64,000 bases of DNA from Microbacterium suwonense (GTDB taxonomy: Bacteria; Actinomycetota; Actinomycetes; Actinomycetales; Microbacteriaceae). The notes beneath the pieces are model-generated. The model did no database searches, was not told where the DNA came from, and was given only the letters and a program-made list of their open reading frames with translations. The position numbers and the translations under genes were made by a program. Positions 1-8,480 of this stretch are shown piece after piece (within the stretch, counting starts at the first letter, position 1; each line of letters starts with the position of its first letter). The stretch lies in assembly GCF_030296555.1 (NCBI RefSeq), contig NZ_AP027728.1, forward strand, positions 372,001 to 436,000, written 5' to 3'.

Positions 1-183
1 CAGACCCGAGATAACCAGGAGCGTGTCGCCCGGCAGCAGGAAGCCGACGAGCAGTCCGGTCTCGGCGAAGATGATGAAGCACACGACCAGCAGAGCCCAT
101 GCGCCGGCCCACCCGATGATGAAAGCGGGGCTGAGCCAGTCGGGCATGAAGGCCGTCGGAGCCTGAATCAGGGAGTGAAGCAA
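1..183 (-). CDS. DedA family membrane protein, N-terminal fragment
   Basis: This is the start of a minus-strand gene that runs off the left edge, so only about 60 residues are visible. They include a hydrophobic segment (WAGAWALLVVCFIIFAE) followed by TGLLVGFLLPGDTLL. The E-x-G-x-x-(x)-PGD signature is the N-terminal hallmark of DedA/SNARE-associated integral membrane proteins, which work as lipid scramblases or in envelope homeostasis. I placed the start at the TTG at 183; an ATG at 147 is an alternative 12 codons in. No good Shine-Dalgarno is visible for either. The family is clear from the motif; the exact paralogue and length cannot be judged. Confidence 0.75.
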   Translation of the reverse strand, partial: MLHSLIQAPTAFMPDWLSPAFIIGWAGAWALLVVCFIIFAETGLLVGFLLPGDTLLVISGL

Positions 184-231
184 GGGGAGGATTCCCGTCG
201 TTGGTTTTCGGCGGTGAGGAGTGAAGCTACG

Positions 232-313
232 TGCGGGAGATGGGACTTGAACCCACACGCTCGAAAGCACAGGAACCTAAATCCTGCGTGTCTACCAATT
301 CCACCACTCCCGC
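232..313 (-). tRNA. tRNA-Leu (anticodon UAG)
   Basis: Read on the minus strand, the sequence folds as a class II tRNA. The acceptor stem is GCGGGAG/CTCCCGC, followed by a D-arm with GGTAGAC, an anticodon stem CAGGA/TCCTG with loop TTTAGGT, a long variable arm, and a T-loop GTTCAAGTCCC. The anticodon is TAG, and the long variable arm fits leucine. The discriminator base is A at 232 and CCA is not encoded. Confidence 0.95.
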
Positions 314-374
314 GCGTGGTCAAGTCTAGCGATCCGAGGGTGGGGGTTTTCCGTAGATCTGCCGAGGAGTTCCT

Positions 375-1565
375 GTGGATAACTTTGACGGGCCGATCGC
401 CGGATCTGCCATGATCTCGGGCGTGAGTCATCCGTCCTACGTCGTCGCCGAGCGGGTTCGGCGACGATTGCGCCTCGAGCACACCGATCCGTCCTCGAAT
501 CCCGACGAGGCGCGGCACATCGCCCAGACCGAGGTGCGCCGTCACAACGACCTGGCGCTGCAGCGCGGCGAGGCGATCATCGACGACGAGGCGGCGCTGA
601 TCAGGGACGTGCTGGCCTCCGTCTCGGGGTTCGGCGCGCTGCAGCCGCTGCTCGATGACCCCGAGATCGAGGAGATCTGGCTGAACGGCCCCGACCGCAT
701 CTTCGTGGCCCGCGGCGGTACCACCGAGCGCGTCGACCTCCGGCTGACGGATGCGATCATCCGCGACCTGGTCGAGCGGATGCTGCAGTCCACCGGACGG
801 CGGGTGGATGTCAGCCAGCCTTTCGTGGACGCGTCGCTCCCGGACGGCTCGCGTCTGCACGTCGCCATCGCCGACGTGGTGCGCGGCTCGTGGGCTGTCA
901 ACATCAGGAAGTTCCTGCCGCAGCATCGCACCCTGGAATCCCTGGTCGCGCAGGGGTCGGTGCCGGCGCACATCGCCGACCTGCTGCGGCAGGCTCTGCT
1001 CGACGGGCGCAGCATCATCGTCTCGGGTGCGACTCACGCGGGGAAGACCACATTGCTCGGCGCGCTGCTGGCATCCGTCGCCGATCAGCAGCGGATCATC
1101 ACAGTGGAGGAGACCTTCGAGCTGGCCGTCGAGGGGCCGGATGTGGTCGCGCTGCAGGGGCGGCAGGCGAGTCTGGAAGGCACCGGTCAGATCACGCTGC
1201 GCCGGCTCGTGAAGGAGGCGCTGCGGATGCGGCCCGATCGGATCGTCGTGGGAGAGGTGCGTGATGCGGAGGCCCTCGACCTGGTGCTCGCGCTGAATAC
1301 CGGTGTTCCCTCGGCGGGAACGATCCACGCCAACTCTGCCGATGAGGCGCTGGAGAAGCTCGCCCTGCTGCCGCTGCTGGCCGGGCGCAACATCGACAGG
1401 GCCTTCATCGCTCCTGCCCTGGCCACCTCGATCTCGTACGTCGTGCACTGCCGTCGCGACGCCGATGGGACGCGCCGGGTCGTCGAGGTGGTTGCACCCA
1501 CCGGCGAGGTGCAGCACGGTCGCATCCTGACCGCCACGATCCACCGGGCTGGAGCACCGGTATGA
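375..1565 (+). CDS. tadA: Tad pilus assembly ATPase TadA/CpaF
   Basis: This is a secretion ATPase of the type II/IV (PilT/VirB11-like) superfamily that powers assembly of Tad/Flp pili. The 396-residue product shows Walker A SGATHAGKTT near residue 220, ITVEET (Asp-box region), RPDRIVVGEVRDAEA (Walker B) and a conserved His in GTIHANS. The GTG at 375 is preceded by GAGGAG at 364-369; ATG 411 is an alternative with no ribosome site. It overlaps tadB by 4 bases (ATGA), which implies translational coupling. It is the first gene of a seven-gene locus, and no CpaE/TadZ gene precedes it here. Confidence 0.92.
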   Translation: MDNFDGPIAGSAMISGVSHPSYVVAERVRRRLRLEHTDPSSNPDEARHIAQTEVRRHNDLALQRGEAIIDDEAALIRDVLASVSGFGALQPLLDDPEIEEIWLNGPDRIFVARGGTTERVDLRLTDAIIRDLVERMLQSTGRRVDVSQPFVDASLPDGSRLHVAIADVVRGSWAVNIRKFLPQHRTLESLVAQGSVPAHIADLLRQALLDGRSIIVSGATHAGKTTLLGALLASVADQQRIITVEETFELAVEGPDVVALQGRQASLEGTGQITLRRLVKEALRMRPDRIVVGEVRDAEALDLVLALNTGVPSAGTIHANSADEALEKLALLPLLAGRNIDRAFIAPALATSISYVVHCRRDADGTRRVVEVVAPTGEVQHGRILTATIHRAGAPV

Positions 1566-2419
1566 CCCTGCTGCTCGGCGCGCTGCTGGCAGCGGGGCTG
1601 CTGCTGTGCGCATCGCCCTGGCTGTGGCCGCCCCGCGAGCACGCACCCCGAACCGCGCGCAGGAGCCGGGTGCGCAGGCTGCTGGAGGAGGCGGGCCTTG
1701 CTCGCGCATCCACCCGCACCCTTCTGATGACGATGATCTCGGCGGGACTGGTCGCGGCATCCGTCGCCTGGCTGATCACCGCACTGCCCATCCTCGTGCT
1801 GCTCGCCGGCGTCGCCGCCGCGTCGGCACCCGTGCTGTACCTGCGCGGCCGGCGACTGCGCCTACGCAAGGCGCGCCGCCAGCTGTGGCCGGATGTCTGC
1901 GACCTGCTGGTGGCCGCGATCCGGGTCGGGCTCTCGCTTCCCGACGCGGTGGCGAGCCTGGCCGACTCCGCCCCACCGGCGGTCCGGCCGGCCTTCGCCG
2001 TCTTCGCCCGGGATCTGCACGCCACCGGACGGTTCGAGACGAGCCTGGATCGGCTGAAGACCACGCTCGCCGATCCGATCGCCGACCGGATCATCGAGAC
2101 GCTGCGGATGGCCAGGCAGGTGGGCGGAACCGAGTTGACCGGCGTGCTCCGCGCGCTGTCGTCATCGGTGCGCGCCGATGCCGCCCTGCGGGGCGAGGTC
2201 GAGGCGCGGCAGTCCTGGATCCGCGGCGCCGCCGTGCTGGGGGCCATCGCACCATGGGTGATCCTGGGGCTGCTGGTGATGCGGCCGGAGGGGCGTCAGG
2301 CCTATGCGAGCACCGAAGGGATGGTCGTGATCATCGTCGGAGCGGCGGTGTCGGTGATCGCCTACCGGATCATGCTGCGCATCGGCCGGCTCGCAGAGCC
2401 GGAGAGGTGGTTCGGATGA
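1562..2419 (+). CDS. tadB: Tad secretion system inner-membrane protein TadB
   Basis: The gene encodes a 285-residue membrane protein of the type II secretion F (GspF/TadB) family, the platform on which the TadA ATPase acts. Two N-terminal hydrophobic segments (about residues 1-20 and 60-95) are followed by a cytoplasmic F-domain (VCDLLVAAIRVGLSLPDAV... and QVGGTELTGVLRALS). Two C-terminal membrane helices close the protein. The start overlaps the tadA stop and the stop overlaps the tadC start (ATGA at both junctions). Size and order match actinobacterial Tad loci. Confidence 0.88.
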   Translation: MTLLLGALLAAGLLLCASPWLWPPREHAPRTARRSRVRRLLEEAGLARASTRTLLMTMISAGLVAASVAWLITALPILVLLAGVAAASAPVLYLRGRRLRLRKARRQLWPDVCDLLVAAIRVGLSLPDAVASLADSAPPAVRPAFAVFARDLHATGRFETSLDRLKTTLADPIADRIIETLRMARQVGGTELTGVLRALSSSVRADAALRGEVEARQSWIRGAAVLGAIAPWVILGLLVMRPEGRQAYASTEGMVVIIVGAAVSVIAYRIMLRIGRLAEPERWFG

Positions 2420-3354
2420 GCGATGTCACGGATGCCGCGCTCGCCGTCCTCCTGGGCGGCGGCTTCGCCCTGGGGGTGCTCGGGGTGCTCTCCGCGCTGC
2501 CGAGGTGGGGCGCGCTTCCGCTGGAGCGTCGTATCGCCCCGTACCTGCGCGACGTGGTGCGCGACGAGGATCTGCCGTCGGGGATACTGCCCAGGGTGGC
2601 GATGCTGCCGGTGCAGGGGCGAACGCTCTGGGAGCGGCTGCGGTTGTCCTTCGAACGGATCGTGGGAGGCGGGGATGCGCTGGCTCTGCGCCTCGCTCAG
2701 GCGGGCACGGCGCAGTCTCCCGCCGCGTTCCGAGGCCGTCAGCTGGCGTGGGGCGTGGCCGGGCTGGTGGCCGGTGCGCTGATCGTGGTCGTGATGGCTC
2801 TCGCGGGCCGGTTGACACCGCCGGCGGTTCTGCTGCCCGTGCTCGTCGCCGCAGGGGCCGCCGTCGCCTACGACATGCAGTTGACCGCACGTGCGAAGTC
2901 ACGGCGTGCGCGGCTGACCGATGAGCTGCCGACGACCCTGGAGTTCCTGGCGCTGTGCCTCTCGGCGGGGGAGTCGCTGCTGGATGCGCTGCGCCGGGTC
3001 TCGGGGATCGGCACCGGCGAGCTCACCGAGGAGCTGCGGCAGGCCGTGCTGGCGGTGCATACCGGCTCGCCGATGGCCGACGCGCTGGGCGAGACCGCGA
3101 CCCGTCTGCAGCTGCCCGGCCTGTCGCGTGCGGTCGACCAGATCGTGGCAGCCCTCGAACACGGCGCGCCGCTGGCCGCAGTGCTGCACTCGCAGGCGGC
3201 GGATGCCAGAGACGAGGCCAAGCGGGTGATCATCGAGGACGCCGGGAAGAAGGAGATCCTCATGCTCCTGCCCCTGGTGTTCCTGATCCTGCCGCTCTCG
3301 GTTCTGTACGCCATCTACCCCGGACTCTTCATCCTCCGGCTCGGCCTCGGCTGA
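2416..3354 (+). CDS. tadC: Tad secretion system inner-membrane protein TadC
   Basis: This is the second GspF-family platform protein, 312 residues. It has an N-terminal hydrophobic segment, a central pair of helices (LAWGVAGLVAGALIVVV and the following VLLPVLVAAGAAV), an F-domain (LTDELPTTLEFLALCLSAG) and a C-terminal helix pair (EILMLLPLVFLILPLSVLY). The ATG at 2416 overlaps the tadB stop. The last codons are part of a short duplicated sequence, described separately at 3338-3387. Confidence 0.87.
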   Translation: MSDVTDAALAVLLGGGFALGVLGVLSALPRWGALPLERRIAPYLRDVVRDEDLPSGILPRVAMLPVQGRTLWERLRLSFERIVGGGDALALRLAQAGTAQSPAAFRGRQLAWGVAGLVAGALIVVVMALAGRLTPPAVLLPVLVAAGAAVAYDMQLTARAKSRRARLTDELPTTLEFLALCLSAGESLLDALRRVSGIGTGELTEELRQAVLAVHTGSPMADALGETATRLQLPGLSRAVDQIVAALEHGAPLAAVLHSQAADARDEAKRVIIEDAGKKEILMLLPLVFLILPLSVLYAIYPGLFILRLGLG

Positions 3355-3387
3355 GCTCCGATCCATCAGGCTCGGCCTCGGCTGAGC
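3338..3387. repeat. 19-bp direct duplication at the tadC 3' end
   Basis: An identical 19-base block (GGCTCGGCCTCGGCTGAGC) occurs at 3338-3356, where it encodes the tadC C-terminus and stop, and again at 3369-3387 in the intergenic gap. The 31-bp spacing suggests a recent local duplication of the gene end. It has no evident function and lies between tadC and the small pilin-like gene. Confidence 0.8.
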
Positions 3388-3406
3388 CCCGACACAAGGA
3401 ACAGAT

Positions 3407-3604
3407 ATGACGACGATCAAGAAGACGATCAAGAAGTGGCTCTCCGCGGGCAGGGGCATCGCCCAGGACGAAACCGGTGACGTGCCCGGCTGGGTGCTCG
3501 TGACCCTGATGACCGCTGCCTTGGTGGTGCTGATCTGGGCCGTCGCCGGCCCCGCGCTGGTGGACCTGTTCGAGCAGGCGATCGGCCGCGTCTCGGGCAT
3601 CTGA
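3407..3604 (+). CDS. DUF4244-type small pilin-like protein
   Basis: This 65-residue protein has a basic N-terminus (MTTIKKTIKKWLS), the stretch DETGDVPGWVLVTLM and one hydrophobic helix ending LVDLFEQAIGRV. Actinobacterial Tad loci, for example the mycobacterial Rv3656c region, carry a DUF4244 protein at this position, and it is the likeliest structural Flp-like pilin. The ribosome site AAGGA at 3396 fits the ATG at 3407. The position between tadC and tadE supports the role, but the sequence diverges from classical Flp (no clear G/EY processing motif), so its function as the major pilin is inferred. Confidence 0.7.
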   Translation: MTTIKKTIKKWLSAGRGIAQDETGDVPGWVLVTLMTAALVVLIWAVAGPALVDLFEQAIGRVSGI

Positions 3605-3612
3605 CCAGGCTC

Positions 3613-4014
3613 ATGCGCAGCTCCGCATCGCCGACCGATGAGCGCGGCTCCAGCCCCGTCGAGTTCGTGCTCGTCGGCGCGCTGCTGACCGCGCTCGTCC
3701 TGGCGGTGCTGCAGGTCGCCTTCGCCGTCTACGTGCGCAACGTCGTCCATGACGCCGCCGTGGAGGGCGCGCACTATGCGGCGCTCGCCGACACGACACT
3801 GGCCGATGGCGCGGCACGTACCCGTGAGGTCATCGGCCGTGCGGTCGGCAGTGCGTACGCGCAGGATGTCGCCGTCGGCCAGGATCGCAGTCTGGGGCAT
3901 GAGAGCGTCGTGATGCGGGTGCGCACCACACTGCCTGTGCTCGGTCTCATCGGAGTTCCCCACGGGATGGAGGTGGAGGCGCGTGCGCCCGTCGAATCCT
4001 TCGACGTCGAGTGA
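3613..4014 (+). CDS. tadE: TadE-like pseudopilin
   Basis: The 133-residue protein has a short charged N-terminus and then ERGSSPVEFVLVGALL. The G-S-x-x-V/A-E-F boundary followed by one transmembrane helix is the TadE prepilin-like signature (Glu at +5 of the processed pseudopilin). The rest is a small exported domain. It begins 8 bases after the small pilin-like gene, and the next gene starts 32 bases before this one ends, so the Tad genes form one transcription unit. Confidence 0.82.
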   Translation: MRSSASPTDERGSSPVEFVLVGALLTALVLAVLQVAFAVYVRNVVHDAAVEGAHYAALADTTLADGAARTREVIGRAVGSAYAQDVAVGQDRSLGHESVVMRVRTTLPVLGLIGVPHGMEVEARAPVESFDVE

Positions 4015-4462
4015 GCTCGGCCCCCGGTGGGCGGATGACACCGGCTCGGCAGCCCTGGAGTTCATCACCGTCGGCGTGCTGCTGCTGGTTCCCCTGGTCT
4101 ACCTCGTGCTCACCCTCGGGGCCGTGCAGGAGCAGACGCTCGGCGCCGAGGCCGCGGCGCGGCACACCGCGCGCGTGATCGGCCAGGCCCCGGACGCCGA
4201 CACCGCCGCCGCGCGCGGCGACGGCGTGCTGCAGAGCGTGATCCGCGAATACGGCATGGACGCGGATGCCGTGGACGTCAGCATCCGCTGCCGCCCCTCC
4301 GGCGCCGCCTGTCCCACGGCTGGCAGCACCGTCATCGTCACCGTCACCACCCGCGTGAGTCTGCCGTTCATGCCGCCGCTGTTCGGCCTGGATCGGATCG
4401 CCGCGATCCCCGTGCAGGCCGAATCGGCGCAGAAGACCTCGAGACTGTGGGGGAGCGGATGA
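3983..4462 (+). CDS. TadE/TadF-like pseudopilin
   Basis: The gene encodes 159 residues with DDTGSAALEFITVGVLLLVPLVYLVL, the TadE-type GSA-x-EF processing and helix motif. A periplasm-side domain containing two cysteines (IRCRPSGAACPT) follows, and these could form a disulfide. The GTG at 3983 lies inside the preceding tadE. The stop overlaps the ATG of the next gene (ATGA at 4459). It is most likely the second minor pilin of the Tad apparatus. Confidence 0.78.
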   Translation: MRPSNPSTSSELGPRWADDTGSAALEFITVGVLLLVPLVYLVLTLGAVQEQTLGAEAAARHTARVIGQAPDADTAAARGDGVLQSVIREYGMDADAVDVSIRCRPSGAACPTAGSTVIVTVTTRVSLPFMPPLFGLDRIAAIPVQAESAQKTSRLWGSG

Positions 4463-4914
4463 TGCCTGTGCGAGCGCGTCGTCGGTTCGCGGCACGCCTC
4501 CGTGCTCTCGCGGGCGACGACGACGGCAGCATCCTGCCGCTGATCCTGGGCTATGTGCTGCTGGCGATCGCGGTGATCCTGGTATGCACCTGCGCCACCG
4601 ACCTGTACATCGCGCAGAAGCGCCTGGATTCCCTCGCCGATGCCGCCGCGCTCGCCGGAGCCGACGGCTTCACGCTCGAGGCTGCGGACGGGCGGGTGCA
4701 CGCCGAGCTGACCGATGAGAAGGTGCGGGAGCAGGCGGATGCCGTGGTCGCCGCCGTCGCACAGGAGGCGCGGATCACGTACGCCGGGACACCGGACGGC
4801 GTCTCGGCGCGCGTGACCGTGAGCGTGGTCTGGCATCCGCCGATGCTCTCGCCGTTCGTCCCCGAGGGGGTGCCGCTGGAATCGACGGCGACCACCCGCA
4901 CGGCGTTGCGCTGA
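4459..4914 (+). CDS. TadG-related / Rv3654c-type pilus assembly protein
   Basis: The product is about 151 residues: an Arg-rich N-terminus, then DDDGSILPLILGYVLLAIAVILV (one membrane helix) and RLDSLADAAALAGADG. The last motif (x-x-x-AD-A-A-A-L-A-G-A) is typical of TadG/Rv3654c-type proteins that close actinobacterial Tad operons. The ATG at 4459 overlaps the previous stop and has GGGGGAG at 4449-4454; GTG 4447 is an upstream alternative. Last gene of the locus; convergent with the MFS gene 22 bases downstream. Confidence 0.75.
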   Translation: MMPVRARRRFAARLRALAGDDDGSILPLILGYVLLAIAVILVCTCATDLYIAQKRLDSLADAAALAGADGFTLEAADGRVHAELTDEKVREQADAVVAAVAQEARITYAGTPDGVSARVTVSVVWHPPMLSPFVPEGVPLESTATTRTALR

Positions 4915-4936
4915 CCCGCGCCGGCGCCGGGCCGGG

Positions 4937-6201
4937 TCAGTCTCGCGCGCGCGGCACGTAGCGCGGCGTCCAGCGCAGGAACCCGGCCGCGCCGACGAGC
5001 GCCACCACGCCCATCAGGCCGGTGGCCAGCGACAGGGATGCCGCGGCGGTGATCGCCGAGATCGCCACGGGGGCGGCGGCGCCGCCGGCATCCGTCAGCG
5101 TTCGCCACGAACCCAGGAACGCCGCAGGATCCCGATCCGGAGCCAGGTCGGCGCCGAAGGTGAGCAGGATGCCGCTGGAGAGCCCGTTTCCGACACCGAG
5201 GACGGCGGCGAGAGCGCCGTACCAGAGCATCGCCGAGTCGATGTCGTGCGTGAACGACAGCGCGACGAAGCCCAGGCCCATCAGTGCCAGCGCAGGCATG
5301 ACCGCCCAGATTCGCCCGAATTTGTCCATCACCTGACCGCTCGCGTAGAACAGCGCGAAATCGATCGCGCCGGACACACCGACCACCAGCGCGATTGTGG
5401 TCGCATCCAAGCCGAGCGAGACGCCCCACAGCGGCATGATCACCTGGCGTGCCGAGCGCACGGCCGACAGGCAGGCGGCCGAGACTCCGAGCCGGGAGAG
5501 CACCGTGCGGTGCTCCCACAGGGTGCGGAACACGCCGCGCTGGTCGGCCACCGGAATGGAACCGGTGACCACTTCTCCGGAATCCTCTGCGACGGCTGCA
5601 CCGGTGGGCTTGAGCAGCACCGGAATGGTGCGCTCCGGATCGGGGCCGAGCAGCACCAGCACGACGAGCACAGCCGTGCAGCCCAGGAGGAACCAGACCG
5701 TGGACAGCTCGGTGCCGGTCAGACTGATCAGGCCCGCGGCGATGAACGGCCCCACGAACACGCCCAGGCGAAAGCACCCGCCCAGCAGCGACAGCAGTCG
5801 CGCACGGAACCGGATGGGCACGCGTGTGGTCATGAACGCGTGCCTGGCCAGTCCGAACGCGGCCGCGCACAAGCCCAGCAGGAACACGGAGGCCGTCAAC
5901 AGCATCAGCGACGACGCCAGCAGCATCCCGACCCCCGCGACCATCGCCGCCAGACCCGCGTAGACCATCGTGAATCTCTCGCCGATCTTCGCGACCAGCC
6001 AGCCCGAGGGGATGTTCCCGCACAGCTGTCCGACCACCAGGGCCGAGGTCACCAGCGCCGCCATCGGGACATCCGCGCCGAGCTCGGTGGCGAACACCGG
6101 GATCAGCGGGATCACGGCTCCTCGCCGAGGGCGAACAGCACAGTCGGGATGTAGACCATCGGTCCGAACTGCCTGATGACCCTGCCGACGTTTTCGCTCA
6201 C
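4937..6201 (-). CDS. MFS transporter (frame broken by one missing base)
   Basis: This is a 12-helix major facilitator of about 421 residues. It has the cytoplasmic-loop motif GWLVAKIGERF between helices 2 and 3, and an interior loop of about 50 residues (PERTIPVLLKP...QRGVFRTLW). The substrate cannot be told. Translation from the GTG at 6201 reads SENVGRVIRQFGPMVYIPT then meets a stop. One extra G near 6120 (GAGGAG to GAGGGAG) joins this to VIPLIPVFATELG, so I treat the break as a sequencing deletion. The GTG sits 6 bases after a TAGCGT -10 element on the minus strand (6208-6213), so it may be leaderless. It is convergent with the Tad operon. Confidence 0.8.
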
Positions 6202-6262
6202 CTCCCCACGCTAACGCCGCCGGGCGCGGAAGCAGGTGTGCGGCGCGGTAGGCTGGACTGCC

Positions 6263-7372
6263 ATGTTCGAACTCGATCTCTCCGCCGACATCCAGGCCCT
6301 GCGACACACCTTCGGTGATATCCGCGAGGTCGTCGACGTCGACGCTCTGCACGCGGACATCGCGCGTCTGAGCGAGGAGGCGGGTGCGCCCGATCTGTGG
6401 GATGACCCCGATCAGGCACAGAAGGTGACCAGCGCACTCAGCCACAAGCAGGCCGACCTCAAGCGCGTCAGCGAAGTCGAGCGGCGCCTCGACGACCTGG
6501 AGGTGCTGGTCGAGCTGGCCAACGAGATGCAGGACGAGGACTCCGCCGAGGAGGCGCGCAGGGAGCTCGCATCGCTCACCGAGACGATCAACCAGCTCGA
6601 GGTGCAGACGCTGCTGGACGGCGAGTACGACGATCGCAACGCGATCATCACCATCCGCTCCGGAGCAGGCGGCGACGATGCCACCGACTTCGCTGAGATG
6701 CTCATGCGCATGTACCTGCGCTGGGCCGAGCACCACGGCTACCCGGTGAAGGTGATGGACACCTCCTATGCGGAGGGCGCCGGCATCAAGTCGGCGACGT
6801 TCGAGATCACCGCGCCGTACGCCTTCGGCACCCTCTCGGTCGAGGCGGGCACGCACCGCCTGGCACGCATCAGCCCGTTCGGCTCTGCCGACAAGCGGCA
6901 GACCTCCTTCGCCGCCGTCGAGGTCATCCCCCTCATGGAGGAGGCGACCGAGGTAGAGATCCCCGAGAACGACATCCGCGTGGACGTGTTCCGCTCCTCG
7001 GGCCCCGGCGGCCAGTCGGTGAACACCACCGACTCCGCGGTGCGGATCACTCACCTGCCCACCGGCATCGTCATCTCGATGCAGAACGAGAAGTCGCAGA
7101 TCCAGAACCGCGCGGCCGCGATGAGGCTGCTGCAGACGCGTCTGCTGCTGCTGCAGAAGGAGCAGGAGGCAGCGAAGAAGAAGGAGCTGGCCGGCACGAT
7201 CACCGCCAGCTGGGGCGATCAGATGCGCTCTTACTTCCTGTACGGCCAGCAGCTGGTCAAGGATCTGCGCACCGGCCACGAGTCGGGCAACCCCGCGAGC
7301 GTCTTCGACGGCGACCTCGACGACTTCATCTCCGCCGGCATCCGCTGGCGCAAGCGCAAAGAAGAGGACTGA
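6263..7372 (+). CDS. prfB: Peptide chain release factor 2
   Basis: RF2 releases finished proteins at UGA and UAA. The 369-residue product has the codon-recognition tripeptide SPF (ISPFGSADKRQ, about residue 205) and the catalytic GGQ loop SGPGGQSVNTTDS (about residue 250). The ATG at 6263 lies 8 bases after a TAGGCT -10 hexamer (6249-6254), giving a leaderless transcript. The gene reads through without the CUU-UGA programmed frameshift seen in many bacteria, so that autoregulation is absent here. It is followed by ftsEX and smpB. Confidence 0.96.
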   Translation: MFELDLSADIQALRHTFGDIREVVDVDALHADIARLSEEAGAPDLWDDPDQAQKVTSALSHKQADLKRVSEVERRLDDLEVLVELANEMQDEDSAEEARRELASLTETINQLEVQTLLDGEYDDRNAIITIRSGAGGDDATDFAEMLMRMYLRWAEHHGYPVKVMDTSYAEGAGIKSATFEITAPYAFGTLSVEAGTHRLARISPFGSADKRQTSFAAVEVIPLMEEATEVEIPENDIRVDVFRSSGPGGQSVNTTDSAVRITHLPTGIVISMQNEKSQIQNRAAAMRLLQTRLLLLQKEQEAAKKKELAGTITASWGDQMRSYFLYGQQLVKDLRTGHESGNPASVFDGDLDDFISAGIRWRKRKEED

Positions 7373-7429
7373 CCTCAGCCGGGTGTCGCTGAACCGGCCG
7401 CGCCGCGCCGCGCTTAGGCTCGATACGCC

Positions 7430-8480
7430 ATGATCCGGTTCGAGAACGTCACCAAACGCTACCGCGGCACCAAGCGCCCCGCACTCTCCGACGTCGACTT
7501 CAATGTCGAAGCCGGCGAGTTCGTGTTCCTGGTCGGAGCGTCCGGCTCCGGCAAGTCGAGCTGCCTGCGACTGATCCTTCGCGAAGACGTGCCCAGCGCG
7601 GGGCGCGTCGCCGTGCTCGGCCGCGATCTGCGCTCGCTCGCCAATCGCAAGGTGCCGTACTTCCGCCGCCACATCGGCTCGGTCTTCCAGGACTTCCGGC
7701 TGCTGTCGACGAAGACCGTGTACCAGAACGTCGCCTTCTCGCTGCAGGTGATCGGCACTTCGCGCGGATTCATTCAGCAGGCGGTGCCCGAGGCACTCGC
7801 CCTGGTGGGGCTGGAGGGCAAGGCAAAGCGGATGCCGCACGAGCTCTCCGGAGGAGCAGCAGCGCGTCGCCATCGCCCGCGCGATCGTGAACCGCCCGAA
7901 GGTGCTGCTCGCCGACGAGCCGACCGGAAACCTCGACCCGGCCACCTCTGTGGACATCATGCAGCTGCTCGCCCGGATCAATGCCGGCGGCACGACGGTG
8001 GTGATGGCCACCCACGAGGCCGGGTTCGTCGACCAGATGCAGCGGCGCGTCATCGAGTTGAAGGAGGGCGTGCTGGTGCGCGATGAGCTGGGCGGCGGCT
8101 ACGGCGACACCTCCGGCATCCCGCGCCTGCGTCCCGAGGCCGTGCCGGGAGCGGCGGCCGCAGCGGCGCTGACCGCCGTGCAGGAGGTGCAGCGGCAGAC
8201 GACCGCGGTGCCGGTGGTGGCACCGGATGCCGTGCCGACGGATGCCGTGACCGGTTCTGCGGCAGCATCGGATTCGGCGTCCGCTGCGCCCGCCTCCGCG
8301 TCCACGCCCGAAGCACCGCCGCCCGAGGTCGTGCCGCCGGAACCGGTCGTACAGCCCGCCCACAGGACCCACCCGACGAACCCGATCATCATCCCGGATG
8401 TGCAGGTCGACGAGCTCGGCGTGGCCGATCGGCTCGGTCTTTCCGACGGCGATGACGAGGAAGTGGGCCCGACCTCATGA
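7430..8480 (+). CDS. ftsE: Cell-division ABC ATPase FtsE with long C-terminal extension (frame broken)
   Basis: FtsE drives FtsX to activate peptidoglycan hydrolases at the septum. Visible motifs are Walker [10 protein letters not shown] (about residue 37), the Q-loop SVFQDFRLL, Walker [13 protein letters not shown] and the H-loop ATHEAG. The ABC signature is interrupted: HELSGG is followed by a frame change at about 7853, and the expected [14 protein letters not shown] is restored by adding 2 bases. A 2-base deletion in an essential gene is most likely a sequence error. Corrected length is about 350 residues against about 229 usually; the surplus is an Ala/Pro/Val-rich tail of about 120 residues ending in an acidic stretch. 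Leaderless ATG 9 bases after TAGGCT (7415-7420). Confidence 0.88.

Noticed and set aside
175..414. A 79-codon plus-strand frame running across the tRNA-Leu and into tadA
   Set aside because: It crosses a tRNA gene antisense and uses a different phase from tadA.
6263..6400. Programmed +1 frameshift in prfB
   Set aside because: The gene is open from its ATG through the GGQ domain with no in-frame UGA near codon 26.
6202..8053. Very long minus-strand frame continuing upstream of the MFS gene, antisense to prfB and ftsE
   Set aside because: High GC keeps stops rare on the opposite strand. The MFS homology ends at 6201 after one corrected base, and prfB and ftsE have clear family motifs on the plus strand.
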